Part shown: positions 17,261 to 25,890 of the stretch, one piece after another | How the letters are laid out: each line of letters opens with the position of its first letter | How positions within the stretch are numbered: the stretch's first letter is position 1 | Assembly: GCA_002694685.1 (NCBI GenBank) | Contig: NZMW01000016.1 | Coordinates: 111,883-175,882 of the forward strand | Source of the DNA: Balneola sp. | GTDB lineage: Bacteria > Bacteroidota > Rhodothermia > Balneolales > Balneolaceae | Length of the DNA: 64,000 nucleotides | Direction of reading: 5' to 3' | Position numbers and translations under genes: made by a program | The notes under the pieces: generated by a model | The model's input: only the letters and a program-made list of their open reading frames with translations | Told to the model about the DNA's origin: nothing | The model's database searches: none

Positions 17261-19330
17261 ATGAAACGTTTAACCTTATTTATTTTTGCACTGCTTCTTG
17301 CGCTCCCCTTAATGGCGCAAAAGAGATACGACGAGATCAAATATCCGGAGTTGAATCCAATTCAAATGCCGGAAGTAGTAGAATTCAATCTGGATAACGG
17401 AATCAAATTCCTGCTTGTTGAAGATAAAGAACTTCCGCTGATCAATATCAGGGTCACTGTAAAAACAGGTGGACTTCTGGTTCCAGAAAGTAAAACTGGA
17501 TTAGCCGGCATGACAGGTACCGTAATGCGAGAGGGTGGTTCTGAAAACTACCCAGCTGATGAACTGAATAAACTTCTGGAAGATAATGCGGCAAACATTT
17601 CAACTTTTATTGGGTTTGGTTCCGGTGGAGCTACTCTCAATATTTTGAAAGAAGATCTCGAGGAACTCCTTCCTGTTTTTGTTGATATCCTGCAAAACCC
17701 TGCATTTCCTGAAGACAAAATTGAGCTAGCCAAAACTCAGACTAAGAGTGGCATTTCCCGTAGAAATGATAGTCAGCAACAGGTTGCTGGAAGAGAATTT
17801 CAGGACCTCATCTACGGAGAAAATTCTGTTTATGCACGTGAGACTGAGTATGCTACGGTTGATAACATCACCAGAGAGGATATGATTGAGTTTCACAAAA
17901 ATGCTTTTGTAGGATCAAACATAACAGTGGGTATTGTTGGTGATTTTAATACTGCTGAGATGAGACAAAAACTTCGCGAGGCCTTTGGAAGTCTACCAAC
18001 AGGAAGTCCTACGAATCTATTATATCCAGAAGTTGACTACAACTTTCCAACTACCATCAACCTTGTAGATAAGCCTGATGTTAATCAAAGTTATGTGACT
18101 ATGGGGCATATAGGTGGATTGCGTGAGAATCCTGATTATCCTGCCATTCAGGTTATGAATCAGATTTTGGGCGGTGGTTTTTCCAGCCGGCTCTTTCAAG
18201 AAGTAAGAACTAATTTAGGATTAGCTTACTCTGTTGGCGGTGGATATGGATCTAACATAAACTATCCCGGCACTTTTCGGTTGACTACTATGACTAAAAG
18301 TGAAACAACCGCTGAGGCTATTGATGCAATCCTTAAAGAAGTTGAAAGACTTCAGAATGAACCTATTACCCAGGAAGAACTTCAACAGACTAAAGATCAG
18401 TTCCTGAATTCACTGGTTTTCCGATATGACAGCAAGTCTCAGATTCTGAACCAAAGAATCAGCAACGAGTACAACGGACTGTCAGCTGATGCTTTCGATG
18501 AATTGGTAGAAGGCATAAAAAACACCACAGTTGAAGATATTCAACGTGTAGCTCAGGAATACATGAAGCCAGATCAGGTGCAGATTTTGGTTGTGGGTAA
18601 TAAAAGTGAGATTGGAGACCAGCTTCAAAAATATGGAAACGTAAATGAGCTGGATATTTCTATTCCTGAACCCCCATCTGATGAACCTGTGGTTGACGGT
18701 GATGCAACCAAAGGCCAAGAGTGGCTAGACAAGATGGCCGCCGCTATCATTGAGCCCGGTGCTGATGTTGTATCAATTGAAGAGAAATCGGTTATCACTC
18801 AAAAAACCCCTATGGGCGATGTCAATCTTGAAAATACATCCGTCACCAATTATGAGAATTATTCTTCAGAACGCACGCTAAATACCCCTCAAGGCGAAAT
18901 GACCATGAGCTTTGCAAACGGAGGCGGAACGCTGACTCAAATGGGCCAGCAAATGCAGCTTCCCCCTCAAATGGCTACCCCTATGCTCAATGAGATGAAG
19001 CGAAGCTATCTTTCTATAGCCATTCACAAGGATGATATTGACGCTGAGTATCTTGGAGAAGAAACGGTTGAAGGTGAATCTTATGCGGTGGTTAGAATGA
19101 CTAACGATCAGATTACAGTAACTTACCTTTTGGATCAGGAAACCGGACTTCCTTATCTGAGCCGATATTCAGAAATGAATCCGCAAACTGGTCAGCGACA
19201 AGAAGCCAAAACCATTTACTCTAATTGGACTGAAGCTGACGGAGTAACTTATGCCTATTCAGCAGTCAGCTATGCCGATGATCAGGTTGCTGCAGAAATC
19301 ACTGTTGAAAGCCATTCTATTCCGGAATAG
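17261..19330 (+). CDS. M16 family peptidase-like protein, non-catalytic partner with extra C-terminal domain
   Basis: 689 residues with a signal peptide (LLLALPLMAQ). The first roughly 460 residues are an M16 fold, but the zinc site is lost: the region that should read HxxEH is TGLAGMTGTVMREGGSEN. Such proteins pair with an active M16 partner, here the preceding gene. Residues about 500-689 are an added domain with repeated strand-like stretches (ITVTYLLDQETGLPYLSRYS, AKTIYSNWTEADGVTYAYS). They recall the LolA/outer-membrane-lipoprotein-sorting fold, but this is only a by-eye resemblance. A clear terminator follows. Confidence 0.9.
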   Translation: MKRLTLFIFALLLALPLMAQKRYDEIKYPELNPIQMPEVVEFNLDNGIKFLLVEDKELPLINIRVTVKTGGLLVPESKTGLAGMTGTVMREGGSENYPADELNKLLEDNAANISTFIGFGSGGATLNILKEDLEELLPVFVDILQNPAFPEDKIELAKTQTKSGISRRNDSQQQVAGREFQDLIYGENSVYARETEYATVDNITREDMIEFHKNAFVGSNITVGIVGDFNTAEMRQKLREAFGSLPTGSPTNLLYPEVDYNFPTTINLVDKPDVNQSYVTMGHIGGLRENPDYPAIQVMNQILGGGFSSRLFQEVRTNLGLAYSVGGGYGSNINYPGTFRLTTMTKSETTAEAIDAILKEVERLQNEPITQEELQQTKDQFLNSLVFRYDSKSQILNQRISNEYNGLSADAFDELVEGIKNTTVEDIQRVAQEYMKPDQVQILVVGNKSEIGDQLQKYGNVNELDISIPEPPSDEPVVDGDATKGQEWLDKMAAAIIEPGADVVSIEEKSVITQKTPMGDVNLENTSVTNYENYSSERTLNTPQGEMTMSFANGGGTLTQMGQQMQLPPQMATPMLNEMKRSYLSIAIHKDDIDAEYLGEETVEGESYAVVRMTNDQITVTYLLDQETGLPYLSRYSEMNPQTGQRQEAKTIYSNWTEADGVTYAYSAVSYADDQVAAEITVESHSIPE

Positions 19331-19350
19331 CCTTAACATCATTCATTTTC

Positions 19351-19388
19351 AATCCCGCATTTCTTTTCGAGATGCGGGATTTTTTTTG
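19351..19388 (+). terminator. Rho-independent terminator after the M16 pair
   Basis: The stem AATCCCGCAT (19351-19360) pairs with ATGCGGGATT ending at 19381. The loop is about ten bases, and seven further T residues follow on the plus strand. It lies 20 bases after the stop of the second M16 gene. Confidence 0.9.
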
Positions 19389-19449
19389 GTCATTTGATTC
19401 CGCTTTTGGTATATATGTGTAATCATCAATTTGAAGCAAAGGATCACAT

Positions 19450-19974
19450 ATGTCAGTTTGGGATAAAGAATATCCGTCAAGTTCAGAGTATGCTCATTAC
19501 TATGGGAACTATGTTTCTCATGTTCCAAAAGAGAACATCATTGAGACTCTGAAAGCCCAGATGCACGAAATTTATACGTTCATCAACTCAATTCCCGGTG
19601 ACAAAGCCTTTCATTCTTATGAAGATGGGAAGTGGACTGTTAAGCAGACCATTGGTCATATTATAGAAACTGAACGTGTTTTCGCTTACCGGGCGCTTGC
19701 ATTTTCCAGACGCGATCCAAGTCCGTTGCCATCCATGGAGCAGGATGATTATGTGAAATACTCAAACTATAACAGCCGGACTATTCACAATCTTGCCAAT
19801 GAATATCTTGCAGTTCGGATTGCCTCCATCCACCTTTTCCAGAATATGACTAAAGAAATGATTTCGTTGAAAGGTACCGCAAGCGGTGTTGAATTTACCG
19901 TGAGATCATTCCCCTTTATTATTGCCGGGCACGAGCTGCATCATCTGGAAATTATTAAAGAGAAGTATTTGTAG
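19450..19974 (+). CDS. DinB family protein
   Basis: 174-residue four-helix-bundle protein of the DinB/YfiT superfamily, putative metal-dependent enzymes, some thiol transferases. The three metal-binding histidines are in place: His70 in KQTIGHIIETERVF, and His161 and His165 in AGHELHHLEI. The segment DKAFHSYEDGKWTVKQTIGH is the usual first-helix signature. It has its own short upstream region after the M16 terminator. The substrate is not predictable. Confidence 0.88.
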   Translation: MSVWDKEYPSSSEYAHYYGNYVSHVPKENIIETLKAQMHEIYTFINSIPGDKAFHSYEDGKWTVKQTIGHIIETERVFAYRALAFSRRDPSPLPSMEQDDYVKYSNYNSRTIHNLANEYLAVRIASIHLFQNMTKEMISLKGTASGVEFTVRSFPFIIAGHELHHLEIIKEKYL

Positions 19975-19993
19975 GGGTTATCTCAATAATTGA

Positions 19994-20160
19994 AATCCTT
20001 TTAATCCTTCCATCAAGAAAATCATGGTCCCAGCCACTCATTTTTGAACCATGATTTGTAGGATTTTTAGGTGCCCCTGATTCACTTCAAGATTCAATGT
20101 TGAGTGTTCGCTATTCGGTGTTCTTTACCTTTAAGCCCGGTCAACAGCAATAATAGGATG
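19994..20160. repeat. Direct repeat copy A, with internal inverted repeat, 3' of a six-bladed propeller gene
   Basis: About 165 bp that match 21362-21536 at roughly 85-90% by eye, with a deletion of about ten bases in this copy. The outer half carries an internal inverted repeat (AATCATGGT near 20020 against ACCATGATT near 20049, flanked by AATCCT/AGGATT). The inner half carries the sequence encoding a permease-like C-terminus. Confidence 0.85.
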
Positions 20161-20180
20161 AAGAGTAATCTCATCAAAGC
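20094..20180 (-). pseudogene. Relic of an RND permease C-terminus
   Basis: Directly after the TGA of the propeller gene, and in the same frame, the minus strand reads ALMRLLFILLLLLTGLKGKE, then HRIANTQH and a stop. The intact permease at 21462-24635 ends TILLLLMTGLRWKKDKEHRI, then ANTQH. The relic is therefore about 28 codons of a duplicated permease tail with no body. It shows that this side of the propeller gene once carried, or received, the end of an RND gene. Confidence 0.8.
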
Positions 20181-21338
20181 TCATTCCTCAATGATGATCT
20201 TATACTTTCTGATTTCGGGATAAGGGGTGTTGGCTATTGTATATAAAAATCCTTCATGGTCCACATGTGTAATTCTGCCAATTTCAGGATGAACTCCATC
20301 TCCTTCATCAGAGTACAGTAATTCACCCTGTATTGAATATAAATCGATAGAGTTTTTACTCTTAAATACAGGTCTTTCTTTATCAATACCGAGGACAAAT
20401 ATCTCGTAAATATCCTGAGCAAGCTCGTCCATATCATCCTCCTTTACATTATCCGGCCAAGTCACCTTATTGATCAGGTACTCCTTATTTATTTTAAGAA
20501 AACTACTCAAATAACTTCTTGAAATTACCTGCGCCCTACCATCCCCTGGAATGTAAATTCCTGGTCGTACATATTTTGGGAATTCACGACCTACCTCTTT
20601 TACTAAGTTTCCATCTATACTATAGTAACTCATTTTATAAGTAAGGTAGCTACCAAGTACTATGTAATCATCAATAATTTTAGCTGAATTAGTAAGTTCC
20701 CAGCTAGAAGGAAATGTAACTCCTGGTTCTTCAGTAATTGTAAAATCAGAAGCTATACTATAATCATCGTCAATATCTAAAACCAAAATTCTGGCGCCAA
20801 TCTTTCCTAGAACAGGTGATTTCAGGACTAGATATTCATTTCTTATTGTGCCTACCACCATGTAGTCATACTTTTGATCAAGCTGGTGGAAGTCAATACT
20901 TTTTATATAACTTCCGGACCTGCTAAAAACATCAATTCTGGTGCCCCGAATATTGGATATATATACCGAGTCAGAAACAGTTAAGCTATACGCGCTTTCA
21001 AGGTCTCCCGGCCCTCGACCTCTTTGATCTATTTGCCATAGAAGTTCCCCATCCGGAGACATTTTTACCAGCATAGGGCTATCAATATCTAATGCATACA
21101 CATTTCCTTCCTCGTCGGTATCTACTCCCCAAATGGATCTATCAGATGGGAAAAGCACTCCATCAGCGTTCGGATCATCAAAGTCTTCTCCAAAAACCTG
21201 AACCAAGCTGTACTTGATTGGCTTTGTGCTTCGATCTTGCCAAAGCCCCCTTTCGGGGTTGTTGATTACCTCAACCTGCCCAAACAACAGGACACTATTA
21301 AGAATGAAAAGTATAAGGAAGGAAAAGAAAGGTTTCAT
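20181..21338 (-). CDS. Exported six-bladed beta-propeller protein
   Basis: 385 residues. The N-terminal signal peptide (FSFLILFILNSVLLFGQ) has no lipobox. The rest is a six-bladed beta-propeller of the Bacteroidota type (NHL/TolB-like), with the recurring motif DEEGNVYALDIDSPMLVKMS followed by IDQRGRGPGDLESAYSL; the GRGPG loop is diagnostic. Function unknown; relatives sit with SusCD-like or secreted systems. The gene lies between two copies of a 165-bp repeat, inside what looks like the 3' side of an RND locus, so it may have arrived by insertion or recombination. Two related genes lie at 31650-33969. Confidence 0.85.
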   Translation of the reverse strand: MKPFFSFLILFILNSVLLFGQVEVINNPERGLWQDRSTKPIKYSLVQVFGEDFDDPNADGVLFPSDRSIWGVDTDEEGNVYALDIDSPMLVKMSPDGELLWQIDQRGRGPGDLESAYSLTVSDSVYISNIRGTRIDVFSRSGSYIKSIDFHQLDQKYDYMVVGTIRNEYLVLKSPVLGKIGARILVLDIDDDYSIASDFTITEEPGVTFPSSWELTNSAKIIDDYIVLGSYLTYKMSYYSIDGNLVKEVGREFPKYVRPGIYIPGDGRAQVISRSYLSSFLKINKEYLINKVTWPDNVKEDDMDELAQDIYEIFVLGIDKERPVFKSKNSIDLYSIQGELLYSDEGDGVHPEIGRITHVDHEGFLYTIANTPYPEIRKYKIIIEE

Positions 21339-21361
21339 AAGTCGTTCATTTTAAGTTTTTA

Positions 21362-21536
21362 TATCCTGCTAATCCTTCCATCAAGAAAGTCACGGTCCCA
21401 ACCACTCAGTTTTGAACCATGATTTGTAGGATTTTTTGATGCCCCTGATTCACTTCAACATTCAATGTTGAGTGTTCGCTATTCGGTGTTCTTTATCTTT
21501 CTTCCAGCGAAGCCCGGTCATCAGTAATAAAAGGAT
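21362..21536. repeat. Direct repeat copy B, overlapping the end of an RND gene
   Basis: The counterpart of the repeat at 19994-20160, in the same orientation. It begins in the gap 5' of the propeller gene and extends about 75 bases into the coding end of the RND permease. The internal inverted repeat is partly decayed here (CACGGT in place of CATGGT). Confidence 0.85.
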
Positions 21537-24500
21537 GGTGCTCACCGAAAGTCCCCAGATCACGACGATGGCCAGGTTTTCCCAAAATTCGTTGTTTCCG
21601 AAAAGCATCATAGGCATAAGGCCGGTGATGGTGGTTACGGTGGTGATCAGGATAGCGCGAATTCTCTTTTTATAGACATAAGCCCAGCTACGTAACCCAA
21701 ATATCCCTTTTCCATTTTCCAGCTGTTTCTGGTGATAAATTAATATGGCATTATTTACCACCACCCCAATACACAACAAGGCCCCTGCGATAGCTCCCCG
21801 ATCAAAAGCCAGATCGTTGGCTAAGCCACCCAGCATAATTCCAATAAGGCTATACGGCACGGCTAAAATTACAAACAACGGATACTTAACGCTTTCCAGC
21901 AGGGCGGATACAATCATCCATACGCTAAGCAGACTGAGCAGGGCAACAAAGATGAAATTCTTAGTACTATCCTGATTGCCAAACCCAAAAAATCCACGGC
22001 CATATTCTACGGAAGCCCCTACCGGAACCGGCGTTTCTGCAAGCACCGCCTCAATGTAATCCTGAGCCATCCGATAGTTGCCAAGGTAATCTACCTGAAC
22101 CGTTCGCTGGTACGATTGATTGTCCCTTCGAATTTCATTGAGTCCTCCCTCCTGAACAATTGAGCCAATGTTTGAAATATTGAAATTAACATCCCCGAAA
22201 GAACGAACTTTATTCATCATGTCAGATTCGTAGGTTCGCCCTTGCTGACTCCTTCCTAGCAAAAACATTTCCTGTCCCTGAAACTCCACTTTCCCTACAG
22301 AATTAAGGGGATTCAAATCCAGCATCAGCGTTGAAATGACTTCTCTCCGATCCAGATTCTGGGATAGTATCCGTTCATCATTCAGCTTCAACTTATATTG
22401 CTGAAAATCATCTCTTCGGGAATAATAGCTTGAATTGATGTCTACCTCCCTCACCCTGCGGCTTTTCTTTAACCTCCGCTCCAAATCCTGAGCCAGGTTC
22501 AACAATTCATCATAGGAATACCCCTTAAGCTGGATGCTGTGGCTTGATGAACTCCCACCAAAGCCCGTGCTGATGCCTGGAATATTAAGCCCTGAAACCG
22601 AGGTAGCCACGTTACCGGTTCTCGCCCCCAGATACATGGCTTCTCCATAAAATGTATAAGGCTCGGCTCGGGATAGATATTCGTTATTAATCACGAATTG
22701 AATACGAGCTCCAAAATATTCAGACATGTTTACTTCGTAAAATTTAAAGGCATCCTCGTAGGGTTTGGCAATTTTCTCGTAGCTACGGACAATCTTATCA
22801 ATTTCAGAAAGAGGAGTTCCCTGCGGAGATCTTATATATACCGAAATCATCTGATCTCTATTTCCACCTCTCCAGGGACTCCCAAAATAGGTTTCATCCA
22901 CAAAAAGCTTAGTCAAGCCACCAACCCAGGGATCAATGTTATCGCGGTTATCAAAATAGACCTGTGTGAATTCTGGCCAGGCCGTTTCCTCTTCTCCACC
23001 CCATTCCGGTTCTTCGATTGAAAACAAGGGGATTCCAACGACAAGAATCATAATTACCGGCAACACCCACCGCATTTTCGATTTGATTACAAAAGTCCAG
23101 AGAAGCATTCTTTGCAAAAAAGACTGACTTCGGCTTTTCTTCTTTTTTGATTTCACGTTTGGAGTCAACCAAACCAACGAATAGGGAATCCACGTGAACG
23201 CAATCAACACAGAACACATGAGGGTTACTGTTAGTGCTACGGCAAGCGGGACAAGAAATATCCGAAGTTCATCGAGGGCAAATAGCAAAGGGACGAAAAT
23301 CCCTACGGTTGTAAACGTTGAGCCCAATACTGGAACCACAGCCTTCGGCAACTCTTCTTTGATATGATCCAGCCGCTTGGTTTTATCATCCGGCAAACCC
23401 GGATTCAGATGTTCAAAAACAACAACGGCGTTATCAATCAGCATACCGAGTGCAATAGTAAGTCCGGCAAGGGTAATAATGTTGAGGCTATAATCAAGCA
23501 GGTACAGACAAATCATGCTCAACAGCACTGAAAACATCACACTTCCAATTATCACGATGGGAGCGCGGATTTTTCGGATGAATAAAATCACCACAAAAAA
23601 CACCAGAAAGCCACTTAGAATGGCCTGGAGCTGAAGGTCATCGAACTGCTGGCGAAGCTCTTCGGTGGAGTCAACAGTAAGCATTAAAGACAAGCCTTCA
23701 GGAAGCTCCGACTCGATCTTTTCCATTTCGGCCAGTAAATCTTCAGCCAGCTGAAAGGCATCAGCACCAGACTCTTTCACAAACTCGATAGTTAAAGCAG
23801 GATTTCCATTGATTCGCTTGATGGATTTAGCCGGATAATCCTGAACCGAGATCTTGGCAAAATCATCCAGCGCCAGCTGCTTCATCGAGTTGGGCAACCT
23901 GACCTTCAATCCTGCAATATCCGTACTGCTGTTAAATTTTGGCGGGATGATGAGGCTGTAACGCGATGCTCCCTGATCCACATATCCCGACGAACGCCAA
24001 CTCAATTGCTCCCGAACCTGTCTCAAAATCGCCTGAGGAGAAAGGTTATACTTTTCAACCTGTTCCACATCAAACTCAATAACCAGCGCCGGATCTAATA
24101 CGCCCTGAATATTGATTTCGGCCAAACCATCTATCGCTAACAATTTTGGTTTTATGGAAGTCCGGGCATATTCCAGCAATTGCCTTGGCGGGAGATTCCC
24201 GTTCAGTGTATAAACTAAAAACGTTTGCTGATCTTCCAGTTCATCCGGAACCTGACGGCTTATGGACGGCGGAGCGATGCTTTCAGGAAGGGTTTCATCC
24301 AGCGAAAAAAGGTATTCGCGTAGTTCCAGCACCCTATAATCGACCGGTGCTTCTTTTCGAAAAGTGATGGTAACCGTAGAACGACCTTCCCTTGTGATAG
24401 ACCGAATATCGGTGACATCCCTGAGCCGGTTTGCCTCCCGTTCTACCTTTCGGGTAATCTCTTTCTCCATGATCTCCGGCGAGGTGCTCGACCAGCTGTA

Positions 24501-24635
24501 GTTCACAGTAACCGAGGGCAGGTTTAATTCCGGAGTGCTTTCAATAGGTAATACTTTCCATACCGCTACCCCAATCACACATACAATGATGTAGAAAAAT
24601 GAGATTAGATATTTACGGCTGAATAGTTCTTTCAT
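21462..24635 (-). CDS. RND-family efflux permease (locus 2, second permease)
   Basis: 1057 residues with the RND layout of two sets of six helices. The N-terminus MKELFSRKYLISFFYIIVCV is followed by PIESTPELNLPSVTVNYSWS. The helix-4 region reads TIALGMLIDNAVVVFEHLNP and the helix-10 region LCIGVVVNNAILIYHQKQLE. It lies 84 bases after the adaptor gene of the same locus and is the third gene of a permease-adaptor-permease run. Only one Asp is present in the helix-4 motif (DNA), as in MdtC/Cus-like branches. Its tail HRIANTQH is encoded by a repeat that continues beyond the stop codon. Substrate unknown. Confidence 0.92.
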   Translation of the reverse strand: MKELFSRKYLISFFYIIVCVIGVAVWKVLPIESTPELNLPSVTVNYSWSSTSPEIMEKEITRKVEREANRLRDVTDIRSITREGRSTVTITFRKEAPVDYRVLELREYLFSLDETLPESIAPPSISRQVPDELEDQQTFLVYTLNGNLPPRQLLEYARTSIKPKLLAIDGLAEINIQGVLDPALVIEFDVEQVEKYNLSPQAILRQVREQLSWRSSGYVDQGASRYSLIIPPKFNSSTDIAGLKVRLPNSMKQLALDDFAKISVQDYPAKSIKRINGNPALTIEFVKESGADAFQLAEDLLAEMEKIESELPEGLSLMLTVDSTEELRQQFDDLQLQAILSGFLVFFVVILFIRKIRAPIVIIGSVMFSVLLSMICLYLLDYSLNIITLAGLTIALGMLIDNAVVVFEHLNPGLPDDKTKRLDHIKEELPKAVVPVLGSTFTTVGIFVPLLFALDELRIFLVPLAVALTVTLMCSVLIAFTWIPYSLVWLTPNVKSKKKKSRSQSFLQRMLLWTFVIKSKMRWVLPVIMILVVGIPLFSIEEPEWGGEEETAWPEFTQVYFDNRDNIDPWVGGLTKLFVDETYFGSPWRGGNRDQMISVYIRSPQGTPLSEIDKIVRSYEKIAKPYEDAFKFYEVNMSEYFGARIQFVINNEYLSRAEPYTFYGEAMYLGARTGNVATSVSGLNIPGISTGFGGSSSSHSIQLKGYSYDELLNLAQDLERRLKKSRRVREVDINSSYYSRRDDFQQYKLKLNDERILSQNLDRREVISTLMLDLNPLNSVGKVEFQGQEMFLLGRSQQGRTYESDMMNKVRSFGDVNFNISNIGSIVQEGGLNEIRRDNQSYQRTVQVDYLGNYRMAQDYIEAVLAETPVPVGASVEYGRGFFGFGNQDSTKNFIFVALLSLLSVWMIVSALLESVKYPLFVILAVPYSLIGIMLGGLANDLAFDRGAIAGALLCIGVVVNNAILIYHQKQLENGKGIFGLRSWAYVYKKRIRAILITTVTTITGLMPMMLFGNNEFWENLAIVVIWGLSVSTILLLLMTGLRWKKDKEHRIANTQH

Positions 24636-24640
24636 TCGAT

Positions 24641-24706
24641 AATTAAAAGTTCAAAATGAAAAATTAAAAATGGCTAGAGCCTAATTTTTCATTTTGAATT
24701 TTAAAT
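24641..24706. repeat. Intercistronic inverted repeat between adaptor and permease
   Basis: A+T-rich hairpin with a perfect 16-bp core: TCAAAATGAAAAATTA at 24651-24666 against 24682-24697, with weaker pairing further out. It sits in the 84-bp gap between two co-oriented genes and could affect mRNA stability or relative expression. It could equally be a dispersed repeat. Confidence 0.8.
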
Positions 24707-24719
24707 TTATAATTCCTCA

Positions 24720-25799
24720 TTAATTCGCCATTAGCGGGACTACTTTTTGTTGGTGTGAAATACTGAAGTGTTGATCTACAGCCAGCGTATCTCCGGGATT
24801 TATTTCGGGATGATCTATGAGCACATAGTCGGTATTCATGGAAACCGGGGTTACATAAATCCATTCTACTTCTTCGTTATTAAGCAGTCTGAAAACCAGC
24901 GTTCTTCCATCTCTTTCAAGCAGGGCTTCGCGGGGCATTCGGACTTTGCTTTCTTCACTCCGGACAAACACCCGACCTTCTACCGTCATCCCAGTTTTTA
25001 GCTCACGATCCGGATTATCAACTTCAACTAAAACCTGTCCTGTTTTGGTCTCGGGATCTACCTCCGGTGAAATTGCTACAATACGGCCTTCAAACTCATT
25101 ACCTCCGGGGCCTGAAAGCGTAACGCCCATTCCGGCACTCAGGTTGTCAATTTCCGATTCCAGGATATCAAAACGAATACGGACCCGGCTTGCATCCACC
25201 AGCGTACCTAACTGTTGTCCGGCAGTGATGTAGGAACCTTCGGAGATAAAACTTCGGTTCGTTACCACTTCCCGCAGAGAAATAATACCACTGAAGGGAG
25301 CTTTAATGGTTGTATAGCTAAAATTGAGTTTTGCTCTTTCTAGGGCGACTTCCGCTTCCGCAAGTCCACTATTAATTCGGATCATTTGATCGTTACTTTC
25401 TCCCGAATATCCTTCCCGAAGCCGCTTGTCAATATCATACTGGTTTTTAGCTTTGGCATAGTCATTCTCGGCTTGTTCAAGCGCATACTTCCACTCATCG
25501 TCCACGAACTGTAAGAGCACTTCATCTTTATCTACTTCAGCCCCTTCCTCAATTTTGTGTGATTCTATATACCCACTGATTCGGGCAGTGATCTTAGTCC
25601 GCTGTAACGGCTCTACCACACCCCGGCTTTCGATATAGAAATTGAGTGGCTCAGCATCCGTTTCAGCAAAAACAACTTCCGGCCGAATTTCGATGCTATC
25701 CTGATCAGGCGTATCCCTTTCCTCCTCATCACTTTTGCAAGAATAAAGAAATAGCAGTGGAATGATTAATGCCGCAAAAAATATTTTTCTCTTTTTCAT
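24720..25799 (-). CDS. RND periplasmic adaptor lipoprotein (locus 2)
   Basis: 359-residue HlyD/AcrA-type adaptor. The N-terminus MKKRKIFFAALIIPLLFLYS ends at a lipobox cysteine (YSCKS). The lipoyl half-motifs are ARISGYIESHKIEEGAEVDK and KAPFSGIISLREVVTNRSF, with a short coiled-coil hairpin of about 55 residues between them. Then come beta-barrel and membrane-proximal domains (DPETKTGQVLVEVDNPDREL). It lies between the two permease genes, 91 bases after the first, and must serve one or both. Confidence 0.92.
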   Translation of the reverse strand: MKKRKIFFAALIIPLLFLYSCKSDEEERDTPDQDSIEIRPEVVFAETDAEPLNFYIESRGVVEPLQRTKITARISGYIESHKIEEGAEVDKDEVLLQFVDDEWKYALEQAENDYAKAKNQYDIDKRLREGYSGESNDQMIRINSGLAEAEVALERAKLNFSYTTIKAPFSGIISLREVVTNRSFISEGSYITAGQQLGTLVDASRVRIRFDILESEIDNLSAGMGVTLSGPGGNEFEGRIVAISPEVDPETKTGQVLVEVDNPDRELKTGMTVEGRVFVRSEESKVRMPREALLERDGRTLVFRLLNNEEVEWIYVTPVSMNTDYVLIDHPEINPGDTLAVDQHFSISHQQKVVPLMAN

Positions 25800-25890
25800 A
25801 GTTCTTTTTGTTTAGACGCAGAGAGTGCAAAAGTTTCGCAGAGTTCGCTAAGTTTTTTTTTTCGTTTTAATTTGTATACCATACCTCACT

